64,000 bases of DNA from Phlyctochytrium arcticum (GCA_025602905.1 JAHLKI010000051.1:1-64000), one strand, 5' to 3'. Shown: positions 45,443 through 58,300, numbered from the stretch's first letter. Notes: a model not told the origin generated them from the letters alone. A program made the numbers and translations.

Positions 45443-46840
45443 TTACATCCATCTATTTGGGTAAAGCCATTTGGAATAGTGGCGTTTGGCTAAAGGAGAA
45501 GAAAAGGCAACATGGCCGGTTGCAAGTTCAACCAATACTCCGGCTTCCACCAGTATATTGAGGTGGGCCTCGGCCGATACATCTAGAGCCGGTTTTTGTA
45601 CGCCCTCCGGCAAATGAAGAAAACATTGCACTAGAAACGCTTCCAAGGCTTCATTCACCGGAGGTATGTGATTCCCTCCAAAGCACCGATCCAGCGCCCC
45701 TGTAAGATTTTGTGAAAAAAAGCTCTGCAGTAGTTTCGTTTCCGACGGCAGCTGTCCGTGGTTCCGGCCGCATCCTGCTAAAGCATCGATCGAACCCCGG
45801 AGCGCACCAATTAGTCCGTTGCACGCATTAATGATGACTTGCTCAAGTATGACAGACTGTCTGTCAACGCGGAGACCAACAGGTGCGGGTGCTCTGAGCA
45901 AAAGGCGTGCCTCATCGAATGAAAGTCGAAAATCGTCCGGCCCAATCCGGCTATACGAGCGAAGCTCAGGAGGAATCAATTGCGAATTTTCCCGGAGGTT
46001 TGTTGCTGATATCACCACTTTCGCACCCATGCTCTGAGACATCTGCCTTTCAAAGAGAGCTGTCCACGATTGAGAATCTCTGTACTGTGCTTGAGCATCA
46101 TCCATCCAAATAATACAGGGGTTGTTGGGGCCGAACGAATGCTCACGGTTGTTGGAGTCGATAACTTTGTTTTGAGCCAAATTCTTGAGAAAGTTTTGGA
46201 AATCAAATGTTCCCCACAAACACGAAACGTAAATGCAGTTTGACATTCGTCGCGAAAGCAAGTGAAAAAGGGACTTCTTGCCCGCACGGACTTGCGAGAA
46301 TACGGGCACAATATCATAATACTTGAGAAGACCACAAAGCTTATCCACCAATTCAACACGAGGAAGAAAGGGTTCCGGTTGCGGTGAAATGGTGGGGGTT
46401 GCTGCTTCCGGTTGCGGTGAAATAGTTGGGGTTTCTGTAATATGTATGAGTTAAAATTATGACATATAAGCAAGCGGCATTGGCTCTCCTTTGCCCGGTA
46501 CTGCCAGACACTTACCACTCGTCGCTGCCAAGACATGCTCCCGCACTACAATCATCAGGGGGGCCTCGCGGGTTGTCTGTAACGTCCCTACCGTCTTGCC
46601 TACACCTAAAGCGCACTTGGCAATAACGTCTGCCTTGCTTGCATAGACGAGCAGACGTTTGGGGGAAACGGCATCAAGACGCTTGGGCGACTGCTTCTTC
46701 ACTGCCAATTTCAGGTCCGTAATATCCGCATTGATATCGAGATTAACATCAGCAACTGATACTCCCGGGACGGCATCGCCACTCGCATCAACAAGTTGGT
46801 ACCAGACTTTTTCCGTGATGGGAGTAGCCAATTCTGCCAT
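45443..46840 (-). CDS. Crinkler (CRN)-like protein with P-loop NTPase domain
   Basis: Two exons on the minus strand, 46516-46840 and 45443-46434, joined in phase; 438 residues. Residues about 10-100 have the ubiquitin-like layout of the CRN header (VSVADVNLDINADI…LKLAVKKQSP…LLVYASKADV…), though without a clear LFLAK. A linker repeats TPTISPQPE twice. The C-terminal region is NTPase-like: a Walker-A-like VRAGKKSL (about residues 157-164) and Walker-B-like CIIWMDD (about 215-221), then helices. CRN proteins occur in oomycetes and some chytrid and mucoromycote fungi; this class joins a header to a P-loop NTPase, and many have roots in transposon proteins. No signal peptide is seen. It is head to head with the LETM1-like gene, about 150 bp apart. 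An effector role here is inference. Confidence 0.7.
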
Positions 46841-46993
46841 TTCTGAAGGATGCCAAGCCAACTTTCCCACCCAAGTCCGTTTGTCACGTTTTGGCAGGTG
46901 GCTTATGTTGAGGCTTGTCTGTGGCTTGCGTCTGAGACTCTGGATCACTCCGATTCAGCAATTCCAACATTTTCAACATCAACAAATACAAGG

Positions 46994-48449
46994 ATGAGCA
47001 ACCTCGGGATACGGGCAGTGTGCTTGGCACAAAGGTCAATGTGCCAAACTGGTGCATGGACAAGAATTCCGGCGGGATCGTATTCCTTGCCAATACACAC
47101 TCTCGGATCTACCAGGTCAGTTTTCCTGACTGAGAGAGGGTTTAAGAACGGGTAACCAACCTGCCCCGCAGTGCAAGAACACTCACATCGTCAACCAAAC
47201 CATCATCACCCGACACGCCAAACACCCCTGACTCATCTGCCACCTCTCTGAAACTGCAACCTGCTCCCCCAAAGTTGGAACCACCAAAAGATCTCGCGGG
47301 CAAGCTCCGCAACTATGTGCAACAGGGCAAGCAGATGATGCGCCAGTTCTGGGAAGGCTCGAAAGAGTATGTCAAGGAAACCAAGCAGGCCAAGGAACTC
47401 AAGCGGAGAAAGACTGTGGATGGATATGAGTGGACTCGGCAAGAGTACTTTTTGGTATGGAACACGTCATGGTGGTAGACGGGAATCCCAGGCTTATGAC
47501 TGGACATGCAGGTTAAAAGGAACGATCAAGATTTTTGGCGGGCATTGCCCTTTATGTTTTGCGTTGTGTTTTTGGGCGAGGCTATACCCTTTCTTTTAAT
47601 TCGTGGAATTGTTCCTAGCACATGCATGACGGTCGAACAGCTGGTAAGTTCCACTCGATACACTCTACCCCTGTCTTCAAACTTACAAGAAGACATCAGG
47701 AAAAGCGCTGGCGACGCTTGCACGAAGCCCGGGTCAAGATCTCGGCGAATGCCATTCAGAGCGTCAATGATGGGGAAGCGGTGGGTGTGACCAACGTGCG
47801 TGTTATATCATACTTTGCACCCTCTTCCCTTACAAAATTTTGTTAACTTCTCACTGACGCTCTTGGGTTTCTTTACAGGTGCAGGCACCTGCCTTTCTCT
47901 CGGACGATTTCGTCATACATCTGGCATACACGCAACCTCAATACTTTCACCTTGAAAACCTGAGTTTTGCACAGCTTCGCGAGTACAACAAATTTCTCGG
48001 CATTTGGCGAACAGGGCCCGCGCCCTACTTGCGCCGAGTGCTCCGGAAGCATATAGAATACGTCAAAGGGGACGACCTTCTGTTGCAAAAGGAGGGCCTG
48101 GACAAACTCACCACTATTGAGTTAAAGTGGGCTATGGAAGCTCGCGGACTGTAAGTCGCCTTTCTCTATTCCAATGTTTTTCCTTCTAAGTTCGTAATCA
48201 AACAGCCCATCTACGGATGCTACGCCTGCGCAGATGCGAAAGGATTTGGCTGCATGGCTAAAGTTGCATTTGAACGACGATCCCGCCGTTCCGTTCCCCC
48301 TTGTCTTCTTTACTGCTATTCTCCGCACCGGACTCCATGGAGCGATGCAGCAAGAGACTGGGACACCAGCAACGTTGAGTGCTTCAAGTGACCGTGCTGT
48401 TTTGGCTGCAGACGGCGAGAAAGTTGCGGCCGTATCAGGAGGTGCCTAG
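46994..48449 (+). CDS. LETM1-domain mitochondrial inner-membrane protein
   Basis: Six exons in phase: 46994-47115, 47172-47454, 47512-47643, 47700-47795, 47879-48150 and 48206-48449; 382 residues. The N-terminus (MSNLGIRAVCLAQRSM…) is rich in Arg, Ser and hydrophobic residues with no acid, like a mitochondrial presequence. The LETM1 core follows: KELKRRKTVDGYEWTRQEYFL, VKRNDQDFWRALPFMFCVVFLGEAIPFLL (membrane segment), then the ribosome-binding-like region with LREYNKFLGIWRTGPAPYLRR…ELKWAMEARGL…MRKDLAAWLKLHL. Family members (Mdm38/LETM1/Ylh47) affect K+/H+ exchange and mitochondrial translation. The third splice uses the AG after ACATC, which keeps phase. Total length is shorter than human LETM1 and near the LETM1-domain-only class. 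Confidence 0.85.
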
Positions 48450-48680
48450 AATGGGTTTTGGTACTCTGTGCGAACTGATCTCACTATATGTAAATTACAT
48501 CACATATTTAAGCATAGAAGGGGATGGAACAGCCTATTTACAGTTTCAACTAGCTTTACGTAACAACTCGTTGTACTTGGCAATGTGTGCGGAATGGGTG
48601 TGTCAGAACAAATATTTCACAAAGAAGAGAAGCCCCACTGCCATTGGCGCTCTCTCACGTGCGGAAATAATTTGGTGGTA
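48450..48680. other. Convergent 3' gap
   Basis: Between LETM1-like (plus) and E2 (minus) 3' ends. No gene. Confidence 0.35.
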
Positions 48681-49535
48681 CTAGTCTTCATCTTCCAAGG
48701 ATTTGCGAACCAATCGCTGAACTTTCCGTTTAAACTCTTTGGGATTCTCACGCATTTGTTTCTATCAAGAAAAACTGTCAGTCGGCCATAGCTACGATTT
48801 TCCACACATCAACATAATCCTACCGCTGCGTCGATGTTGGCGGGTGATTCGTCGTTCGGGCTTGACAGCATACTTATGACTGAGATGACAATGGACTCTA
48901 CAGTGTGGACCGGCGACCACCGCTCGTTGGCAGTTTCGTAGCCCCACTTATCATCCCCTACAGACGCGTATTAGGAGAATGTCATGGGTAGAGTAACAAA
49001 AGTCCCATACCTGGCGGGTGCAAAATTGATATGCAAACCTCGCCACTGTCGTAGACATTAGGGTGCCAAATATCCGTCAGAAACTTCATTTTTGGGGGCA
49101 TTTGAGGGTAGTTGGTGGGAAAGGACAGCCGGGCTTTGAAGAAGCCCCCTTCACTATACAGCAGGTGTCAGTGGGATACTCGAAAGGGTTGTTCCCCTCT
49201 GATTCAACATACAACAAAGTTCCTTCTGGTCCGACAATCATGACATCCCTGCAATCCGCAGTCGGGCTGGTTAGAGGTGCACCTATGCTGGGTAACAGAC
49301 GGCAAACGCACCACTCATAAATATTGTCCTCCGCAAGACCTGCCGAGAAACCTTCTACTGGACGCTTGAGAAGCTCTGTTTGGGAGAGAGGGGACAGGCG
49401 TGAGAATGACGATTTCAACTGGGGATTTGGACAGAGCCATGGTACATAATGACACGGTGGGAGGGAGTTGGGAGAAAACGCACCTTTCAACTGTCGCTGT
49501 AAAAGCAGCGCCGACTGAGTCTCTGGGGCTGCCAT
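48681..49535 (-). CDS. Ubiquitin-conjugating enzyme E2, UBE2G1/Ubc15-like
   Basis: Six exons on the minus strand: 49484-49535, 49312-49375, 49213-49248, 49011-49153, 48824-48957 and 48681-48761; 169 residues, exactly the UBE2G size. The start [23 protein letters not shown] fits the G1 subclass. The core shows [62 protein letters not shown] with the active-site Cys, and the UBE2G/UBC7 acidic insert [15 protein letters not shown]. It ends [19 protein letters not shown]. The enzyme transfers ubiquitin to substrates with an E3, chiefly building Lys48-type chains. Coordinates are well supported because every splice restores the conserved sequence. Confidence 0.93.
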
Positions 49536-49796
49536 TGCGTTACTGAACAATTTGCCAAAAGAATTTTGTTTGCCGAGATTGGGAAAAGACGTCTCTGTCT
49601 CGACTCTCGAGAACGCAATTAATATGTCTCGAAAGAGCGAAATGAGACGCGTCCCTGAGACATGAGACGTGCCAGAGACGTGCTGGAGACCGGGGAGACC
49701 TGAGACACCTGTCAAATTTTGACACCGCTGTCATCCGCACCCCCTGTCCCGCCGTTCATATAAGCGTCGACCTCCACACCGCCCAAAATACCGCCA

Positions 49797-50406
49797 ATGT
49801 CTGGGATGAATGTTCTTCAACGTGCCCGAGCTATTGGAATAGTTCCACGCGCGCGCGAGTGCGGTGGATCAAGACCTTCGCCACTTTGGGAAGCGATCCC
49901 CACCGAAGACGAATACGCAGAGTTGGAAGACCACGAGAAGTTGTTGGTCGAAGAACCATGGTCTGTCCTGCCGCCCCGGCCGGTAGAGAGTCAAGAGGGC
50001 CTCGCCTACGATGTCGTCGTGCAACCACTCGACTACCTTCAAGCCTATTGCCGCCTCGCTGCCCTATACGAACAGTACGACTATCCCGTCTTCACTGCGA
50101 TACCACTACGCAAGACGCACATTCAGTCGTATGTTCGTATCGACACCAAGATTCCGTGTTCTTCATGTCCTGGGAATGAGCGCGAGACAAATAGGAAGTG
50201 AGTTGCCCCGACAAGTCCAAGCAAGCTACGTCGAGCACCACTTGGACCAAGTGCGCGCGGCCGCGAATGTCGTGGTGATTGACCCCAATAAAAGAGACTT
50301 GCTCTTTTGCCGGGATCATCTTCACGACACCACGATGCGATACACGGCGAATCAGCGCGCCCACAAGACCAAGACGAGGGCGACGAGGAAGCATCTGCGG
50401 TATTGA
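49797..50406 (+). pseudogene. Degenerate Fanzor fragment
   Basis: The ORF at 49797-50201 contains LAYDVVVQPLDYLQAYCRLAAL…PVFTAIPLRK…RIDTKI, which aligns with residues about 125-175 of the intact Fanzor at 26-27.8 kb (LAYNLVAQ…AYCRLAAC…PLFSALPLRR…IDTRI). In another frame, 50255-50406 gives VVVIDPNKRDLLFCRD, the RuvC-I Asp motif. About 100 residues between the blocks, and the zinc ribbon and RuvC-III, are missing or unrecognisable. The fragment lies about 260 bp upstream of the E2 gene, in divergent orientation. It is a relative rather than a copy. Confidence 0.72.
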
Positions 50407-51985
50407 TCGACCTCGAGCGTACGCAGTTTCAAGGTCTGCGGAATGGCCGACGGCGCATCCCCACCAACGACATAATTACATATTCCAGCGGGCTCTGGAT
50501 CGCCCATGTCACCGGAGACGTGGTGTGGGGGGACGACAGACCACAGCGCGATGCAGGGGCACGGCTCGTCGGCCGCAACACCCGACGGAAGCCCCCATCT
50601 TTGTTGTACAAGGGGCCTTTTCCGAGGAAGATCTTGCGTTAGCTGTGGGGAAGCCATTGTGATGGACCGTCATCCGGCTTGCAAGTACAGTATGATATCT
50701 GGGTGAAGTTCTTTGAGCCTGATTTTTGGTCCTCAACTGCTCCTCCGTACATTGGAGACTAAATCAGTAAATGCGACGCCCTAGCATCAATGTTATAGGA
50801 GAAAACATTGGTTTTACGGTTGATCATCCCCCGTGACAGCCATTAGTCCTTGCCCCCCTATGAAAACAGTATCAGAGGTCTCCTGGGTTCATCCATCTTG
50901 TCCTGTTGCTCCCAAAGGTACTTCTGTATTTCGACTTATCATTTTATCTTGTGCCTTTCGTTGAGATTTCCCACGGCTTCCCAGAACTCAGCTGCTGATT
51001 TCAACCAATTCGACTCAGAAGTTCATAAGCCCAAGGTGTGTGGCTACAATGAATTGCAGCCATTTCAGTGCGCGGCCTTAGTCAAAAGTAACCACAGAAC
51101 TGGTTCCCATCATAGCTCGCTACCCAGACAGAAATTCAAAATTCTGTCTAAGGATCTTCATCGTCTTGATGAGAGCTCGCTGCTCACTTTTTAGCTTGAA
51201 ATTTCAACAGAAACTGACATCGTTAACGATAATACATGCTTTTACTAATTGAGAGAGCAGGTGTACAAAACGCGACGAAAACATTTACTAGTAAAATGGC
51301 TAATGCTGGAGTCCACCCTTAACGGATGTGAATCAATAAAATCAAAGGCGTCGGATTTTTCAATGACATTATCGGGACAAACCTATATCAGATCAAGTCG
51401 ACAGTTCTGGCACCCGCATGTAGTTTCGACTGTCAGAACGTTATTTTTCTGCACCCACCTGATGTTATCCTGGCAGAAAGTCTTCGAAGTGGAGTGTAGA
51501 CGGTCTCTTTACTTCAAAAAGACCAAGTTATCAACATGATTCACTGCGTTCGCTAAAGCGTTTCTTGTGTTAGGTTTCAGGATTTGAGGGGCGCAACTGC
51601 CAACATGATTTACTGCGCTCGCTCAAGCCATTTCTTCTGTGTGTTTCAGAGTTTGATGTTTGGAAAAAAACATCCCTCGACATTCGCACGCATTACGAGT
51701 GTGGTCTTCAGGAGTCTTAGATCAGCCATGCATCCGGTAGATGCTTATACGGAGTGCAGACTTCCACAAACATGATTGCGCTCGCTAAAGCTGTCGCCGT
51801 CCGGGATTTTGGAACAGCAGCCTTTCACAAACATGATTGCGCTCGCTCAAGCTGTCGTCGTCCCGGTTTTGAAAAGGGATTGCGTTATGGCACACCAGAC
51901 ATCTAGATCGAAAAAGTTTATAAAGCCATGATGTGCCAACTTCTCCCTGCACGCGGACATCTGGCCTCCCACCTTCCAATTAGTC
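50407..51985. other. Noncoding DNA with degenerate repeats
   Basis: No gene seen. Short ORFs to about 50660 may be leftovers of the Fanzor fragment. Four diverged copies of a unit with ACATGATT followed by GCGCTCGCT or a variant occur near 51535, 51605, 51772 and 51831, just upstream of the S41 gene. Confidence 0.5.
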
Positions 51986-54724
51986 ATGCTGCTCCTGAAG
52001 TACATCATCGTGGTGACCACCGCAATACTGTCGGCATCAGCTCAGACAACCTCCTCGTCAGCAAAGGCATCTACCACCAAATCATTGGGCAAGACATCAT
52101 CACTCAGCAGGACATCGGTAGCGCCAACTCAAACCGGTACAAAGTCACCTTCCGCACCACAACCGACCGGTTCTCCCAGCGCGAAGAAAGAAACTCGCAA
52201 ACTTAGTGAAGATGTTGAATTAGCACTTTTGAAGGATGTGCGTGAGAAAATGACATTCCTGCCGTACATGGCCGAGGAGCGCGTCTTTGTCGCGCAGCAA
52301 CGACAAGAGACTCTCAATGTGTATGCGCACGTGGAGGAAAAATCAAAAACTGTACGTATCTGGATGACTTTAGTGTTGCGCAAAAGACGGCCATACTAAA
52401 CTATCTTTGCTTTCTTCAGACGGCGTAGATGCCATTGCGAGCTTCAGCGATATTCTTAAAAATGCTGCAAACATGACCAACAAGGACTTCAATTATGCCA
52501 TGGCCAGACATGCCCTTTCACTCCGGGATTTGCACACCGACTTTACCATCGGCGGCCAGATTAGCTGCTACACGCTGGGAACCCCCTTCAATTTGACTTT
52601 GTGACGAGTGACGATATCGTCATGAACCCGCAAGTCGTCGTCCGTTCCGTTTCCCAAGATCCAGAGTACAACGCACTGTTTCCGCCCGAGGCGTTCGCCA
52701 TCAAGCCAGGAGATCTTCTGGACACAATTGACGGCAAGTCCTTTCGGGACTACTGGATCTCAGTGCAAAATATGACGGGCGGAGCAAATCAGTTTGGCGG
52801 ATATCGACGGACCTTGAATATGCTATCGAGACAATTCACAGACACTTATCCACTGCCGAGCAATAACGAAATCGAGTTTGGGTTTCGGCAGGCAACGGGA
52901 AAATCCACCATTGTGAAAGTTCCTTACGTTGCTCAGGGGGACCGCGAGTGTATCAGAAACGCGCCAAAAGAACGAGATACACCCCCCCCCCCTCTTCCTC
53001 CACCAAATCCCAAGGGCACCAAGTCAAGACTCCCCCCCGCTCAGATCTTTCCCGGCCGCTTTGACAAATACAAGTACCAGGCAACCGAGTCAGCCATCGT
53101 GTCTCACACAACATACAAGGCCAAGGACTTTACAATGGGTGTTATACGTTTGGATAGCTTTGACGACCAAGACTTATCGCCTTTCGAGGTCATTAATGTC
53201 ATTAGGACTCTGTTGACCGACACTCTGAGCAACACAGATGGAATCTTGTTCGACGTGCGCGCGAATAATGGCGGCGACGGTCTCATTTCGGACGGCATTT
53301 CTCAGTGGTTTACAGGAATGACCGTGCCCCCGAAAGGTCGTAACATCAATCATCCAACCAACCGCATTATGTTTGGAAACCAGAGTGTCGCCTTGGACCA
53401 GTTTCGAGGAGAGCGCTTGGCGTTACAAAATGCTGCGCCTACGGACAAGTTTACCAAGACAGTAGATTTCGATCCGGTTGATGCTATTAACATGGACGGC
53501 CATGCCTACCTTAAACCTGTTGCCGTGTTAACCGACGGGCTGTGCTACTCGGCCGGTGATTTCTTCTGCGCCGGGATGCAAGATAACGGTGCGGCCATGA
53601 TTTTCGGGGAAGACCCACAAACGGGAGCCGGCGGGGCTAACGTGCTTGACCATGCCACTTTCTTGCGAGAGTTGGCTCCCGCCATCTTCAAGCCACTCCC
53701 TTTCGAGGGATCCCTTGGTAAAGATGCAAACAACAAGACAATTCCGATACCCGGTACCAGCGGAATGAGGGTCGCTAGTCAGCAAGATGTGAGGATTGGT
53801 CGAAATGCTGATAAGATTCTGGAAGATACGGGGGTCTTGGTGGACGAAGTCATTCGGCAAATAGCAGCCGAATTTACGCAAACACAAGGACAAGTGTTTC
53901 CTCAATTCGAACATATTGCCATGCGTCTCAAACAGCAGGCTGTCAAGGACGGCCGTTCACAGCTCCAATTTCAGTCACCTTTTGGCTTGCGCTTCCTTAC
54001 CAACTTCACCATTCCGTTCAATGCAAGCGGCTTTGACCGAATCGAGGTCCGTGATTCAAAGGGTACCCTGATTGTTGATCAAAAGTGCTCAACGGAGAGT
54101 GAAGGGTGCAAAGGAGATTTGACGTCCTTCAAAAAGCCTGCTTTCGGATGGGACCGATACAACATCATTGGATTCAAGGGGTCCCAGAAAATCATGACGA
54201 CCAAACGGCCTATTGTGATGCTTCCCGAAATGAGCGAGCTTCCGGACATTGCGGCCGGGAAATCCATTACGAATCCTCCATTGGTGATCCTCAACTATGA
54301 CAATAATGCTGGTGAGAATATCGCTGCACCTCAAGATGGATGGCAAAAGAGCCAGGATGGCACGCTCAGTATCCGCCCTACAACCATCGACCGCGTCAAC
54401 GCCCGAGGATTCTTTCCTTTCAAAGTAGGGAAAGGCGCTACCCTCAACTTCAAGGCAAACGTTGAAGTGAAGACTCCCGCAGATGTGCCTACACCACTTG
54501 CAATGAAACTTTTCCGCTACGATCCTACGACCGGCATTGTCTCCAACGGCGACTTGTTCGTGGACGAAGAGACTTCTTTCACCGACAAAGTAAATTTCAC
54601 TGTGAAGAACATGACACTTTTCGACTCTGGATTCGCCCTTCTGAGCATTGAGTTCACATGTCCGGAGATTAAAACCAATGTTGACCGATCTGCTGTAATT
54701 AGTAACTTGATAGTGTCAGGATAG
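51986..54724 (+). pseudogene. Secreted S41-family (CPAF-like) serine peptidase, one-base frameshift
   Basis: Exon 1 (51986-52355) starts with a signal peptide (MLLLKYIIVVTTAILSASAQ) and a Ser/Thr/Pro-rich linker. Exon 2 begins at 52420. Near 52585-52590 the frame ends (NLTL stop at 52604), while the overlapping frame continues with QFDFVTSDD to 54724; a missing C in the CCCCCTTCAA tract explains it. The remaining 707 residues contain VIRLDSF, a DVRANNGGDG loop and GLCYSAGDFF with the candidate catalytic Ser, followed by GEDPQTGAGGANV. This fits tail-specific S41 peptidases of the CPAF-like group found in several fungi. If the shift is a sequence error, this is a normal secreted protease of about 870 residues. 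A beta-rich C-terminal region follows the catalytic domain. Confidence 0.75.
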
Positions 54725-55313
54725 ATTATATAGAATCCAAAGAGGTATTCTTTGTAAATATGTGCAAAAAAATATCGTTTTTCATCAATTGCCATTCTCT
54801 TCTGGGCTACTGATTCGTACTGCGCGTATGGCAAAGGTTTAGGTGTTAGCGGGTACCGAGGCCCTGCCAATAAAAATCGTAAATAAGGCGAACGTGGGTG
54901 AGGAATATATGTTCGCAGTCTTCAATATTCCAGGATGTGCTTGGAAAGTCCACGGGTGAAGATATCAGGCAGGTCCGTTGGTTACATAGTCTTGGATACG
55001 CCCGGATCTGTCCGGTGCCTGAGGCTTTTACCCCCCGAAGATATATCTTCAGCGTAGATATACTACCGGGGCCCGGCCTGAATACATAACCTAGGGGCCA
55101 GTGGGCCCGGAGCTGGGAGCCTGGGACTCTGGGTCGGAGTCTGGGAGACTGTGGGAGTCAAATCTCATTAAGCTGCATGCGGGGGAAATGGCGCAGCTGC
55201 TTACGCGGGCTGGTTTACCGTTTCCGCCGGATTTCGAGAAAGTTTTTGCCAAATCCAAGGCTCGTAATTATAAGAAAAGGCTTTTAGATCAGCTGTGATA
55301 TTATCCACCATCA
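54725..55313. promoter_or_regulatory. Upstream region of URB2 with a short upstream ORF
   Basis: A small ORF at 55188-55298 (36 codons, ending KKRLLDQL) lies 15 bases before the URB2 start, in the same frame. It could be a translation-regulating upstream ORF or a truncated N-terminal extension. The 3' part of the S41 gene ends at 54724. Confidence 0.35.
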
Positions 55314-58300
55314 ATGGCGCCTTGCTCACAGGGACCTTTGGGCCCGAAGACTGCAGAGTCTGTGACCAGATATCTGCGCTCCAGCGAGGATGATCTTTCA
55401 ACAAAGGTGGCATTTGCCGCCGAGGTCTGGGGTTCCAACAACATTTTTATACCTGGGAAGCGAGAGCTTCTACTAGAGTGGGTACTGCTCGAGCTGACTC
55501 CATTTGCCAACTCGGGAGCAAAGGGATCGGCAAAACGGTATGATTTTGATGTGGGTCTACTCCATTATTGTGACCTCACGCCTTTGTTTATAGTGCGGAG
55601 ACGATCATCAAACCTCACCTTCAAATTGATTTGTGGAAATTTGCCGAGCAGGTCATCAGCGCATTTGCGGCCCAGATCAAGGCGTCCACCACGCATTCGC
55701 TTGCCGGGGGCCACGTCAAAGGGTTTAGCCATGGCACGGCTGTCGCAACAACCCTCTCTGTTTCGTCAAGGGTCAAAATGGGGGAAGTGTTCTTGGCTGT
55801 TCTCAAGGACATCATACCATCTGATAATAGTTCAGCCGAAATCCTTCATCTGTGTCACGCCTCATTGCGGAGTCTTGCAGGTCATCTTCCCTCTGTTTTG
55901 CACCCCACGCTGGATCTGTGGGTGAATCTGGCCGAGGGAGCACTTGGAGTACTTGGAAAACTAGGGATGGATGTGCCCCAAAAAGTGCTGGAAATCATTC
56001 GGGAATTGACGCAGACTATTCTATACCACTTGAAACGTTCGGCGGATCAATCTCCCAACCGCCGGAAAACATTTGCAACCATAGTCAGCCGGCTGTTACT
56101 TCCACTACTGGCTTTGATCGATCAAATGACATCTGAGCCCTCTGAACTAGAATCATCACCAACCGTAGCGAAGCTACTTGAAGTGACACGTACCATCATC
56201 AATACCACAATCTTTCACCCTGAACATTTCCCAGAATTTTTCAATGTGCTTCACCAACTATCGCTGCCGGGCATCGAACATGACAAGATAGGATATCCCA
56301 AACAACTGTTAGACAGGCTGTTTGCCTCCTACATCTCACCTGGAGAATCATCTGTCGCAATCAAGATGACCCCGTATGTCTTTGATCTCTACATTGAAGT
56401 TACAAACAAGCTTTCCAATCCTCCCGCATTGATCAAGAAATCCCAATTCGATTTCTTTATGGTATTGCACATTTTTTTCTCAGAACAACTCGACAAAGCA
56501 TTAGCAACAAACAAGTCTTTAAGCCATAGCCCAGTAGCGGAAACATTTTTGGCGGGCATCGCCCAACTGCTCGAACTATTGCAAAGGGCCGACGTGTATC
56601 AAATCACAAATGACGAAACCTCAAAGCGGCAGCTGGAAGCATTGACTCAGTCGAACCGGCGATACGTGGAATTGATCAATATTCTTCCATCGTCCCAACA
56701 CGCGTCAATTATGGGTGGATGGAGAACGCTCTTGCTCATTGACTATACCATCATGGAATCTGTACTTCCAGAAATTTGGAGTACAATTCTTTCTTGTGAC
56801 GAGAAGGCCGCACAGACGCAGGCTGAAATGCTGCTGTCGGAATTATTGCGCACATTCACCAAATCGAGAAGATTGGACTTTCTATTGGAATGCTTATTCG
56901 AAAAGTTTCGGGAATTGCATACTTCGCGCCCCGAGCAACAATTTAGCTGGAATTTATTCGCAAAGTCCTTTCTGGAGACATTCAAGCTTTCCATTCGCAG
57001 CCTCCTCTCCGCACAAGTTATCGCCCTTCTGCGTCTCGTCAAAGAAGAGCTGCAAGTTCATTTCATGAAGAAAGACTCACCAGTTTCGCCCGTGGCAGTC
57101 ACCAAAAAGCGCAAGACATCAAGCAAGAAGAGTAGTACGGTCAAACCCGGCCTCGATGCCAATTTCCCCGTCTACCTGCTTTCCACCATCATCGAAAACG
57201 CAAACATCACCTCAGGTCAAGAAAATGCATTCAATGACATCCTGCAAGAGCTGCACAACAATTTTATACAACCATCTCTGTTTGAGCAGAGCATCTACGG
57301 ATCACGGCTAGTCGTTCCAGCGTTATCGTTACTTTTATCCATGCTCAACTCATCCTCGAAATACTGGACACAGTGCGTCACCACGACGTGGGTGGAGCAA
57401 ATCATGCAGGTTTTGGAAAGTTCTAGCGATCCTCAAGTTTCCTATCTCCGCACCAAAGTGCTTTTGTCGCATGTGGACCGCGTGGCTAGTTCCTGTGTCG
57501 ACCCACGCGCGGATGAGGGTTGCGTAAGGCTCGTGCAGAGTATTCTGAAGCAAAATCAAGAGTTGTCTTTGGCTGCTGGAGAAGAGGATGCAGTGTGGGA
57601 TTGCAGAATTGTGACGCTGAGCGTCAAGAATTTGCACATTGCCATATGGTTTGCTTTGGCAACTCACTTGATTGCCGTCGCGCGGTTGGCACGTGAAACG
57701 GAGCTGGCAACTATTACATCCGCGCTCGTTGCCACCTTTGAGTTGCCTTACAATGCAACTGTTGAAGATGCCGTACTGACCAAGCAATGTGTTTCACACC
57801 AACTCTTGCGCAGTGCACCATTTTTGGAAATTAGATCGATTCGAGATGCACTACTGCCGTTAATGGCCAAAAGGATCTGTGCCATCTTATCTCCTTTGGC
57901 TCAGCAATGCGGATTACAAAAGCTTGCAACATGTATGAAAGCGGACGTGGACCCATCGACTTTGCGAAACCTTCGTCAGGGCATTGTAGAAGCATTTGAA
58001 GCAGGCACGTCAACGCATCAAAACCTGGAAAATTTCAAGACCTCCGTGGTCACTCTTAGCGCGCTGTTGGATGTTTTGTCATCGTTGCCTCCCGCATATT
58101 ACCGCGCTGCTGATAAGGATATGGTTTTGACCATTCTACCCCTTCTGGAAGTGTTGGCTCACAAGAATGATAGTCACTGTTCGTTGTTGACGGCATCGCG
58201 CAGTCTGACATACCGATTGATGATGTCCCGGGAGGATAAGATACCTACATTGCTGTCATCCAAGCTCCCCGAGTTTTATTCGGACACGTTGCATGATTTC

